From [Actinomadura] parvosata subsp. kistnae (GTDB lineage Bacteria; Actinomycetota; Actinomycetes; Streptosporangiales; Streptosporangiaceae): DNA of 64,000 nucleotides. The DNA lies in the NCBI RefSeq assembly GCF_900323885.1, contig NZ_OOHJ01000011.1, positions 62,001-126,000 on the forward strand, in the 5' to 3' direction. The position numbers and the translations under genes were made by a program. Below are positions 9,460 through 17,218 of this stretch, one piece after another (the first letter of the stretch is position 1; the number at the start of each line of letters is the position of its first letter). The notes beneath the pieces were generated by a model. That model did not search any database, was not told the origin of the DNA, and saw only the letters and a list, made by a program, of their open reading frames with translations.

Positions 9460-11681
9460 TCATTCGGTGAACACGGCGGCCAGCCGGGCCCAGTGCGCCG
9501 CCGCGCACAGCACGGGCGGGCGGTCGAGCGGGGCGGGCAGGCGCACCGTGCCCCGCCGGCCAGCTCGCGCCCGCTCCAGACGTCCACCCAGCCGCCCGCC
9601 CTCTGTGGGAGGTGCACGGACGCCTCGGTGATACCGGGCTCGGTCACGGGCGCCACGAGCAGCGCGTCGCCGAGCTGGAACTGCAGCGGGTGCCGCCACA
9701 CCTCGGGGTCGTCGGGGTGGTCGAAGAACAGGCCGCGCATCAGCGGCGCCCCGCCGGCCGCGGCCGCCCGCGCCTGCTCGGCCAGGTACGGCACCAGCCG
9801 CTCGCGCAGCTCGGCCAGCCGCCGGAAGACGGGGATCACCCGCTCGTCGCCGGTCCGCTCGGCCACGTTCCACGGCGTGCGGTCCCTGAGGGGCGTGCGA
9901 TGGTGGTTGAACTCCGAGTGGTACTGCATGATCGGCATGAACGCCGAGGCGCCCGCCGCCCGCAGGTACAGCTCCGCGTCCGGCACCGGCCCCGAGAAGC
10001 CCGCCAGGTCCCAGCCCCAGTAGAGGATCCCGCAGGCCGAGGCCGTGATCCCGGCCCTGATCGAGGAGCGGAACGCCTCCCACGTCGAGTCCTCGTCCCC
10101 CGCCCAGAACGCGCCGTGCGGCTGCGAGCCGGCGAACCCCGCCCGGCTGAACGTCACCGGCGCCTTGCCGCAGGCACGCAGCAGGTCGCCGAACGCGCGG
10201 GCGTAGTGCACCGGGAACAGCCCGTTGCCGGCCGCGCCGTCCCGGCCGTCGGCGTAACGCAGGTCGTGGCCCCAGGCGTGCTCGCCGCCGTCGGTCTTGA
10301 AGCCGTCCACGCCGACCTCCTCGACCAGGTAGCGGCGCTTGGCCGTCCACCAGTCGCGTACCTCCTGGGAGGACAGGTCGGGCATGAGCGCCAGCGGGAA
10401 CCACCAGCCGCGGTTGCGGTAGGGGCGGCCGTCGGCCTCGCGCACGCCGTAGCCGCGCTCGACGAGCTGCCGGGCGTCCACGGCCGCCTGGTGGCGGGGG
10501 TGCGGGCGCGTCTTCTGCAGCGGGATCTGCCAGAGCAGCACCTTGACGCCCCGGCGGTGCAGCTCGTCCACCATGCCCTTGGGGTCCGGCCACGGCCCGT
10601 CGGCGGGGAAGGTGTAGTCGGCCAGCCGGTGCGGCTCCTCCGACGGCTCGTACACGGCGCCCCTGAAGGCCGTGAACGTCGTCTCGTCGCTCCACGCCTC
10701 GATGACCAGCGCGCCCACCGGGATGCCGTGCTCGCGGTGCCGGTCCATCTCGGCCAGCACGCGCTCCTGCGTGTTCCACTCGTTGCCGCTGGCCCACAGC
10801 CGGAACACCCAGTCCGGCAGCTCGGCCGGGCGGCCCACCTCGTCCAGGAACGCGTTCAGCACGTCTGCCGGGCGCTGGCCGTCGTAGAAGCCGACGCTCA
10901 GCTCTCCGTCGCGGCCGGTCTCCGCCTCGACCACGACCCGGCCCGGCCGCGACACGCCGACGTCGTACCAGGTGCGCCGCGCGGTCCTGACGTGCCAGCC
11001 CCAGCTCGCCGGGCCGCCCACCACCATCGCGTACGGCATCGGCAGGTACGTGCGCCCGTGCCGGCCCTGCGCCTTGTACTGCTCGAAGACCACCGCGTCG
11101 AGGGTGCGCCCGCGCTGGTCCACGGCGTCGAAGCGCTCGCCGAAGCCCACCACGTGCTCCCTCGGGTCCAGCCGCAGCTCGAAGCGGACCCGCAGCGGGC
11201 CGTCGCCGTCGGCGAGCCAGCGCACGCTGCCCGGCACGACCCGGTCGGCGCCCGTCACCTCCAGCTTGCCGCCGCTGCCGGACCAGACCGCCGCCGTCAC
11301 CTCGAACCACCTCGTCGTCCGGGTCGCCCCGTCCCCGGCCGTCGCCCGGAAGCGGTAGGCGTAGCGGCGGCCCGCGCGCAGGGCGGGGGTGCGGACGGTC
11401 CAGGAGCCGGCGGCGGCGCGGGCGGCGCGGGCCTGGGCGGCGGCCAGGTGACCGCCGTCCACCGCACCGCCCTCCCCCGCCGGATCATCGTCCGCCCTGG
11501 TCAGGGGCAGCTCGGCGGGGGCGGCGCCGTCCACGGACCACTCGCACACGACGGCGGCGACCCGTCCGGACGCGCGCACCCGCAGCTCGACGCTCTCGCC
11601 GTCCAGCGGCCTGGCCGGGACGCGCTGGTCCTCCGTCTCGGCGTACGGGTGGCCCGAGCCGTGGGGGCGGTGCCGGATCAC
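9460..11681 (-). CDS. Intracellular GH31 alpha-glucosidase-like enzyme (one frameshift near the C-terminus)
   Basis: A GH31 enzyme of about 740 residues without a signal peptide, so probably cytoplasmic. It shows EHVVGFGERFDAVDQRG, WVFRLWASGNEWNTQ, nucleophile GFKTDGGEH (Asp near 464) and acid FWAGDEDSTW (Asp near 529). The GTG start overlaps the stop of the GH15 gene (GTGA). Near 9551-9554 one G is missing from a GGGG run on the coding strand; adding it gives ELAGGGTVRLPAPLDRPPVL and an end at AAVFTE. Without it the frame runs into the next gene and gives a false fusion. It resembles the preceding-described CBM35 GH31 in its active-site motifs (FKTDG[S/G]E). With the adjacent GH15 exo-enzyme it probably breaks down imported alpha-gluco-oligosaccharides. 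Confidence 0.85.
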
Positions 11682-12763
11682 GCCGTCACCCCCAGCTCGT
11701 CGGCGAGGATCAGGTACATGCCGTGCGACCACAGCAGCGGCGTGGCCACCGGCCCCCACCGCTCCAGCCACTCCTGCCGCCGGTCGGGGGCCAGCAGCAG
11801 GTCCGACACCTGCTCGGGCAGGTCGCCCGCCGGGGTCGCCTGCGCCGCCATCCACTCCAGGTAGCGCGCGGCCTGCTCCCGCCGCCCGGCGCGGGCGTGG
11901 TTCCAGCCGAGGAACCCGGCCAGCAGCAGCCACCGGCCGCCGCCGTAGAAGGTGTCTTCGAGGTAGCGGTACACGCCGCCGTCGCGAGCGAGCTGCCGCT
12001 CCACCTCGGCGACCGTCGCCTCGCCGACCGGATGCCCGGCCGGGTACAGGCCGAACGGCTCGACGCAGGCCAGCAGGCTGCCGTCCACGGCGTCGCTGCC
12101 GAGCCACTTGCGCAGGTGTCCCCGCTCGTGGACGCCCTCGCGGGCCACGAGCGCGGCGACGCCCTCGACGGCCTCGGCCGCCGTCGCCGACTCCGCGCCG
12201 CTCAGCACGCCGAGCGCGATCGCCGCCCGCAGTCCCGCGTGGATCGAGCCGAGCGTGGCCACGTGGCGGTGCTCGACGTGCTCCTCCCACCAGTCGTAGC
12301 AGGGCAGGTGCCAGAACGCGGTCAGGTAGCGGGCCGCCGTCCTGACGCCCTTGTCGGTGCCGGGCACCGCCCTGCCGTGCCGGGCGACGTGCTCGCGCAG
12401 CGCCCAGAGCCATGTGCCGTACCCGTCGAGCTGGAAGTCCCACCAGTCGTCGTCGCCGTCCACGCCGTCCAGCGTGAAGCGGGTCGGCAGCATCTCGGCC
12501 GCCGTGACCGGCTCGCCGCGCGCCGCGCGGGACACCAGCACGTCCACCTGGCCCGCGCGGTCGCCGACGACCCGGGCGCACCAGGCGTGGAAGGCGTCCG
12601 CGCCGGCCGCGTCGCCGTGCCTGCTCACCCCCTCGGCGATGAACGCGCCGTCGCGCAGCCAGGAGTAGCCGCGGTAGGCGGAAAAGGTGGGCGAGGCCGG
12701 GTAGGCCCCTGAAGACGCCTGCAGACGCTTGATCACGTCGAGGCTGTGCGCGACGAGGGACAA
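11678..12763 (-). CDS. Small GH15 glucohydrolase, isomaltose glucohydrolase-like
   Basis: A 361-residue inverting exo-glucosidase consisting only of the GH15 alpha/alpha-barrel. There is no N-terminal sandwich domain, starch-binding domain or signal peptide. Recognisable sites are YRGYSWLRDGAFIAEG, WWDFQLDGYGTWLWAL, a probable general acid in DWWEEH (Glu 160/161) and a probable base in YLEDTFYGGG (Glu near 269). From memory, the cytoplasmic isomaltose glucohydrolase of Kribbella flavida is a GH15 protein beside a GH31 gene, which matches this layout; that comparison is not verified here. The TTG start follows AGGAGAG by 5 bases. The stop overlaps the next GH31 start. The likely role is release of glucose from imported isomaltose-type sugars. 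Confidence 0.8.
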   Translation of the reverse strand: MSLVAHSLDVIKRLQASSGAYPASPTFSAYRGYSWLRDGAFIAEGVSRHGDAAGADAFHAWCARVVGDRAGQVDVLVSRAARGEPVTAAEMLPTRFTLDGVDGDDDWWDFQLDGYGTWLWALREHVARHGRAVPGTDKGVRTAARYLTAFWHLPCYDWWEEHVEHRHVATLGSIHAGLRAAIALGVLSGAESATAAEAVEGVAALVAREGVHERGHLRKWLGSDAVDGSLLACVEPFGLYPAGHPVGEATVAEVERQLARDGGVYRYLEDTFYGGGRWLLLAGFLGWNHARAGRREQAARYLEWMAAQATPAGDLPEQVSDLLLAPDRRQEWLERWGPVATPLLWSHGMYLILADELGVTA

Positions 12764-12826
12764 CGGATCTCTCCTGGTGCGTAGAAGTCCTGGTGCGTGG
12801 AAGTCCTGAGCGGAGACGGGGAACGG

Positions 12827-14104
12827 CTAGCCGAGCAGCGCGTCAACCTCGGTGGCGGCCGCCTTGAGCGCGTCCTGCACGCTCTTGCGCCCGGCCGCCG
12901 CCTCGCTGAGCTCCTTGGTGACCGCGTCCTGCATCTCCTGCTGGCGCTTGATCACCGGGGGCAGCGCGATGGACTTCAGCGAGTCGAAGACCGCCTGCCG
13001 GTTGGCCGGCTTCGGGTCCTTGAGGTAGCCCGCCAGCACCTGCTGGTCGGAGATCGGCGGCAGCTCCCACGACGACTGGATACGGGTGGTGGCCGCGACC
13101 GGGGAGGCGGACAGGAACCGGGCCCACGCCCACGCCTGCTTGCCGTGCTTGGTGGTGGAGGAGGCCGCGACCGCGTTGTGGAAGACGGCGCTGGCCTTGC
13201 TCACGTCACCCGGCTCGACGACGACGTCCCACTGGAAGGGCACGTCCTTCAGGCCCGCGAACTGCCAGATGCCGTTGTGCCACATGGCGAGCTTGCCGGA
13301 CTTGAACAGGTTCGTGTCGTAGTCGGCCGTGCCGCCGATCTCGGCCTCCGTCGGCATCGTCTTGCCCACCTTGGACACCAGCCACGTGGCGGCCTTGACG
13401 CCCTGCGGGCTGTCGAAGGCCGACTTCTTGCCGTCGGGCGTCAGGAACGCGCCGCCCGCCTGCTTGAGCGTCTTGTAGAACTCGAAGAACTGCACCGGCT
13501 GGAAGTCGCCGTACACGCCCTTCTTCCTGTCGGTCAGCTTCTCGGCCGCCGCCTGCTCGTCCTGCCACGTCCAGCCGGCCGTCGGCACGGGCACGCCGGC
13601 CTTGTCGAACAGGTCCTTGTTGTAGAAGAGCACGACCGTGGAGAACGAGGCGGGCAGCGCGTACTGCTTGCCGTCGCGCTTGAAGGCGTTCAGCGACTCC
13701 GGCGCGTACGCCGAGGTGTCCATGCCGCCCGCCCCGTCACCGGCGACGGTGCCGAGGTCGAGCAGGGAGCCCGCGCTGGCGTAGGTGACGAAGTTCTCGT
13801 AGTTGAGCTCGAAGGTGTCGGGCGCGGTGCCGCCGGCGATGCTGGTCTGCAGCTTCGTGAAGTACTGGTCGAACGGGGCTGTCTCGACGACCACGTCCAC
13901 GTCCGGGTTCTCCTTCTCGAAGGCCTGCTCGATCGCGGCGAGGTCCTTCACGTGGTCGGGCGCGGCGGAGAAGGTGAAGTACCGCAGCGTCACCTTGCCG
14001 CCGGCGTCGGCGGTGGTGCCCCTGGTGGCCGATCCCTGCGAGCAGGCGGTGGCGAGCAGCGCGGCCACCGCGACGGCGCCGACGATCTTGACGTGTCGTG
14101 ACAT
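12827..14104 (-). CDS. Sugar ABC transporter substrate-binding lipoprotein
   Basis: A 425-residue family-1 extracellular solute-binding protein. The N-terminus is a lipoprotein signal with lipobox LLATAC, so it is anchored outside the membrane. Typical features follow: VTLRYFTFSAAPDH, GTAPDTFELNYENF and a bipartite fold ending EVDALLG. It is co-transcribed with MalF- and MalG-type permeases and the GH15/GH31 enzymes, so the ligand is probably an alpha-gluco-oligosaccharide. The gap of 63 bases to the GH15 start contains a short direct repeat (tcctggtgcgt twice, period 17). Confidence 0.9.
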   Translation of the reverse strand: MSRHVKIVGAVAVAALLATACSQGSATRGTTADAGGKVTLRYFTFSAAPDHVKDLAAIEQAFEKENPDVDVVVETAPFDQYFTKLQTSIAGGTAPDTFELNYENFVTYASAGSLLDLGTVAGDGAGGMDTSAYAPESLNAFKRDGKQYALPASFSTVVLFYNKDLFDKAGVPVPTAGWTWQDEQAAAEKLTDRKKGVYGDFQPVQFFEFYKTLKQAGGAFLTPDGKKSAFDSPQGVKAATWLVSKVGKTMPTEAEIGGTADYDTNLFKSGKLAMWHNGIWQFAGLKDVPFQWDVVVEPGDVSKASAVFHNAVAASSTTKHGKQAWAWARFLSASPVAATTRIQSSWELPPISDQQVLAGYLKDPKPANRQAVFDSLKSIALPPVIKRQQEMQDAVTKELSEAAAGRKSVQDALKAAATEVDALLG

Positions 14105-14117
14105 GGGGGGATTCCTT

Positions 14118-14924
14118 CTACTTGAGCCCGCTCTGCGCGACGCTGGCGATGACGTGCTTCTGCGCGAAGACGTACAGGATGAGGATCGGGACGACGCTGA
14201 CCACCGAGCCCGCCATGACCACGTCCCACTGCGTGGTGAACTGGCCGTGCAGGGTCGCCAGGCCCAGCGGCAGCGTCATGAACTCCGGCGACTTGATGAT
14301 GATCAGCGGCCACAGGTAGCTGTTCCAGCTCGCCATGAAGCCGAAGATGGCGAACGTGGCCAGGGCCGGGCGGATCAGCGGCAGCACCACGTACAGAAAG
14401 ATCCGGAAATGTCCGGCGCCGTCGAGGACGGCCGCCTCGTCGAACTCGCGCGGCACCTGGTTGATCGCCTGCCGCAGCAGGAACACCCCGAACGCCGAGG
14501 CGATCGTCGGCGCGAGCAACGCGAAGTACGTGTCGACCAGGTTGAACGCGCGCATCTCGATGAACAGCGGCACGACCAGCACCGGCAGCGGCATCATCAG
14601 CGTCGCCAGATAGACCGCGAACAACCCGCCCCGGCCAGGGAAGGGCAGCCGGGCGAACGCGTAGGCCGCCATCGCGCTCGTGACGAGCTGCAACGTCGTG
14701 GACGCGGCGCCGATCCAGGCGCTGTTGAGCACGATCCGCCAGAACGGCAGCGTCTCCAGCAGCCGCCCGTAGGCGTCGAGGCTCGCGCCGTCGGGGGTGA
14801 AGTCGGGCGGGACGGCCAGCACCGCGTCGCTCGGCGTGATCGAGGTGATCACCGCCCAGCCGAACGGGAACAGCATGACCAGCGCGCCGACCCCCACCAG
14901 CAGGTACCTCAGGACCCTACCCAT
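14118..14924 (-). CDS. MalG-like sugar ABC transporter permease
   Basis: A 268-residue inner-membrane permease with six likely membrane spans. The EAA loop reads EFDEAAVLDGAGHFRIFLYV, the family signature for docking the ATPase. It forms the membrane channel with the MalF-like protein encoded just upstream, which it overlaps by 8 bases. No ATPase gene occurs in the operon. Actinomycetes commonly use a shared MsiK-type ATPase encoded elsewhere, and that is the likely partner here. Confidence 0.92.
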   Translation of the reverse strand: MGRVLRYLLVGVGALVMLFPFGWAVITSITPSDAVLAVPPDFTPDGASLDAYGRLLETLPFWRIVLNSAWIGAASTTLQLVTSAMAAYAFARLPFPGRGGLFAVYLATLMMPLPVLVVPLFIEMRAFNLVDTYFALLAPTIASAFGVFLLRQAINQVPREFDEAAVLDGAGHFRIFLYVVLPLIRPALATFAIFGFMASWNSYLWPLIIIKSPEFMTLPLGLATLHGQFTTQWDVVMAGSVVSVVPILILYVFAQKHVIASVAQSGLK

Positions 14925-15858
14925 AGGTCACCCACCTCTTCTGTCCCCGGATCTGCACGATCGTCACCAGCAGCACCAGCGCGAACAGCAGCCACGACAG
15001 CGCCGAGGCGGCGCCCGCCCGGCCGTAGCGGAAGGTCAGGTCGTAGATCTGCGAGACCACCACCTGCGTCGCGCCGCCCGGCCCGCCGCCCGTCATGATC
15101 TGCACCTGGTCGAACACCTGGAAGCCGTTGATCAGCGAGATCACCACGACGAAGAACGTGGACGGCGACAGCAGCGGCAGCGTGATGTGCCTGAACCTGC
15201 GCCACGCCGTCGCGCCGTCCACCATGGCGGCCTCCTGGTACTCCCGGGGGATCGCCTGCAGCCCCGCCAGCAGGATGATCATCACGAAGCCCAGGTCCTT
15301 CCAGGCCGAGGCGAGGATGATCGACGGCATCGCCCAGTCGGGGTCGGTCCACCAGCCCGGCCCGCTCACCCCTACCAGGCCGAGCGCCCAGTTGACGATG
15401 CCGCTGGCCGGGTTGAGCAACCACTTCCACATCAGCGCCACGACCACCCAGCTCGTGATCACCGGCAGGAAGTACACGCCGCGCAGCAGGCCGCGCGCGG
15501 GCATCGCCCGGTTCAGCAGCACCGCCAGGCCCAGGCCGCCGACGTAGACCAGCGGCAGGTAGCCGGCGATGAAGTACAGCGTGTGCAGGAACGCGGCCTG
15601 GGTGTCGGGGTCGCCGACCAGCTCGGCGTAGTTGCCGAGGCCGACCCAGCGCATGTCGGTGATGAGGTCCCACTCGTGCAGGCTCGTCCAGAACGAGCCG
15701 GCCATCGGGATCAGCGTGTAGAGGGTCAGCGGGACCAGGCTGGGCAGCAGGAACAACGCGACCGTGCCGGCGTACCGCCACCCGCGCCGCCGCTTCGGCC
15801 CCGCGTGCGCGACCGGCGCGCCCGCCCGCGCCGCCGGCCTGGCCTGCTGGACGCTCAT
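14917..15858 (-). CDS. MalF-like sugar ABC transporter permease
   Basis: A 313-residue permease, starting with a basic cytoplasmic tail (GPKRRRGWRYAG) and then six likely membrane spans. The EAA loop reads EYQEAAMVDGATAWRRFRHI. It follows the ROK gene by 40 bases; GGAG lies 7 bases before the ATG. The 5' end falls inside a 44-base imperfect tandem duplication shared with the ROK 3' end. Together with MalG and the binding protein it forms the importer of the locus. Confidence 0.92.
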   Translation of the reverse strand: MSVQQARPAARAGAPVAHAGPKRRRGWRYAGTVALFLLPSLVPLTLYTLIPMAGSFWTSLHEWDLITDMRWVGLGNYAELVGDPDTQAAFLHTLYFIAGYLPLVYVGGLGLAVLLNRAMPARGLLRGVYFLPVITSWVVVALMWKWLLNPASGIVNWALGLVGVSGPGWWTDPDWAMPSIILASAWKDLGFVMIILLAGLQAIPREYQEAAMVDGATAWRRFRHITLPLLSPSTFFVVVISLINGFQVFDQVQIMTGGGPGGATQVVVSQIYDLTFRYGRAGAASALSWLLFALVLLVTIVQIRGQKRWVTYG

Positions 15859-15940
15859 GAGAGGGCTCCGATCGAGCGGGCGCCCGCCAGGCGGATGCTC
15901 ATGGGGTGGCTCCGATCAGGCGGGCGCGGACCAGGCGGCC
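15854..15940. repeat. 44-base imperfect tandem duplication at ROK/malF junction
   Basis: The segment beginning ctcatgagagggctccgatc recurs with period 44 as ctcatggggtggctccgatc, followed in both copies by a related agcgggcgc/aggcgggcgc stretch. The first copy spans the start of the MalF-like gene. The second spans the stop of the ROK gene, so the ROK tail VRARLIGATP is echoed by the phantom peptide RLAGARSIGALS. It separates the two genes and probably arose by slippage. Confidence 0.7.
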
Positions 15941-17116
15941 CTGCTCGCCCGCCGCTCCCGCCGAGTCGAACGGGGTCGCCAGCACCAGGGCCGCCGCCCC
16001 CTGGGCCCAGCTCGTGTCGTCCCAGCTCTCGACCTCGACCGCGATGTCGCGCCGGCCGGGATACAGCTGCGCGCGCAGGGCCGGCTCGAAGCCGGCCCGC
16101 CACAGCGGCCAGTCGGCCGTGCCCTCGCCCAGCACCACCACGACCTCAGGGTCCACGACGTTGATCAGCCCGGCCGCAGCGCGGCCCAGGATCGCCCCGG
16201 CCTCGGCGAACACCTCCCGGGCGGCCTGCTCGCCGCCCGCCGCCGCCCGGCCGAGCGCGGCCACCGCGCCGAGCGGATCGCTCGCGTCCGCCCGCGCCAG
16301 GCCCCGTTTGGCGCGGGCGGCCGCCAGCAGCCCGGCCGAGCCGACGAACGCCTCCAGACATCCCCGGGCGCCGCACCCGCAGGGCGGCCCCTCCGGGTCC
16401 ACGGGCAGGTGGCCGAATTCGCCCGCCCCGCCCCGCGCCCCCCGGTACACCCGCCCGTCGGCGACGATCGCCGCGCCGACGCCACGCCCGATCGTCAGCA
16501 CGAGGAAGTCGCTGTGCGTGCGCCCCCGGCCGTACAGGCGCTCGGCGGCGGCCAGCGCGTTCACGTCGTTCTCGACGAGGACCGGCAGGTGGAGCCGGCG
16601 CCGCAGCCGCTCCCCCACCGGCATGGCCTGCCAGCCCAGCGTGGGCGCGTTGACGGTGCCCACGGCCTGGTCGTCCACGTTCCCCGGCACCCCGACCCCG
16701 ACGCCCAGCAGCGGCGGCACCCCGGGGACCTCGCGGACGACGGACTCCACCGCGTCCGCCAGGTGCTCCAGCGCGTCGGGCGCCGCCGGGTCGTGGGGCC
16801 TCTCCCAGGAGCCGAGCACCTCGCCGTCGAGCCGCACGTCCACCAGCACCAGGTGGTCGGCCGTCACCTTCACGCCGAGCGCCCGCCCGGCGCTGCCCAC
16901 CAGCCCGAGCCGCTGCGCCGGCCGGCCGCCGCGCGACGGCTTCAGGTCCAGCTCCTCCAGCATCCCGTGCCCGATGAGCTCCTTGGTGAGCTGCGTGACC
17001 GTGGCGGGGCTGACGTCGAGCTCGCGGGCTATCTCGCTGCGGCTCAGCGGGCCGACCGTGCCCAGGAGGGCGAGGATCGCCGTTCTGGTGAGGTCGCCGC
17101 GGTCTGTGGCTGCCAT
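15899..17116 (-). CDS. ROK family transcriptional repressor
   Basis: A 405-residue regulator. Residues about 10-65 form a winged helix (SRSEIARELDVSPATVTQLT). The rest is a ROK sugar-kinase-like domain with GVGVGVPGNVDDQ, NDVNALAAAERLYGRG and the zinc site CGCGARGCLE. Proteins of this kind repress sugar uptake operons and are released by a sugar ligand. It is the first gene of the alpha-glucan operon, and a palindrome lies just upstream of its ATG, so autoregulation of the whole operon is likely. Confidence 0.92.
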   Translation of the reverse strand: MAATDRGDLTRTAILALLGTVGPLSRSEIARELDVSPATVTQLTKELIGHGMLEELDLKPSRGGRPAQRLGLVGSAGRALGVKVTADHLVLVDVRLDGEVLGSWERPHDPAAPDALEHLADAVESVVREVPGVPPLLGVGVGVPGNVDDQAVGTVNAPTLGWQAMPVGERLRRRLHLPVLVENDVNALAAAERLYGRGRTHSDFLVLTIGRGVGAAIVADGRVYRGARGGAGEFGHLPVDPEGPPCGCGARGCLEAFVGSAGLLAAARAKRGLARADASDPLGAVAALGRAAAGGEQAAREVFAEAGAILGRAAAGLINVVDPEVVVVLGEGTADWPLWRAGFEPALRAQLYPGRRDIAVEVESWDDTSWAQGAAALVLATPFDSAGAAGEQGRLVRARLIGATP

Positions 17117-17124
17117 GTGGGGGG

Positions 17125-17184
17125 ACTTTCTTTAGGAATAAAGTTAGTGGTGAAGATACTGAGGCCGGCCCCTCCCCCTGTCAA
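17125..17184 (-). promoter_or_regulatory. Promoter and ROK-type operator of the alpha-glucan operon
   Basis: On the coding (minus) strand a perfect -35 TTGACA lies at 17184-17179. A weak -10 (CAGTAT or TATCTT) follows 17-20 bases downstream. The palindrome ACTTTATTCCTAAAGAAAGT occupies 17144-17125; its arms are ACTTTNTT and AANAAAGT. It lies 8 bases before the ROK start codon, downstream of the probable transcription start, where a bound repressor would block the operon. The spacing of the -10 is the weak point. Confidence 0.7.
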
Positions 17185-17188
17185 TACT

Positions 17189-17212
17189 CCGAAACCTTCC
17201 TGGAACCTTCGG
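17189..17212 (-). terminator. Small inverted repeat after the permease-hydrolase gene
   Basis: CCGAA and TTCGG, with inner TTCC/GGAA, form a small hairpin just past the hydrolase stop and before the ROK promoter. No T-run follows. It may terminate the upstream transcript or be part of the promoter region. Confidence 0.4.
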
Positions 17213-17218
17213 CGCGCG

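Noticed and set aside
8223..12581. A single 1,452-residue minus-strand frame seeming to fuse two GH31 enzymes
   Set aside because: The frame crosses the C-terminus of one GH31 out of register (ACPPRSTARPCCARRR) and joins the N-terminus of the next only because of a missing G near 9551; the true stop at 9460 and the ribosome site before 9428 show two genes.
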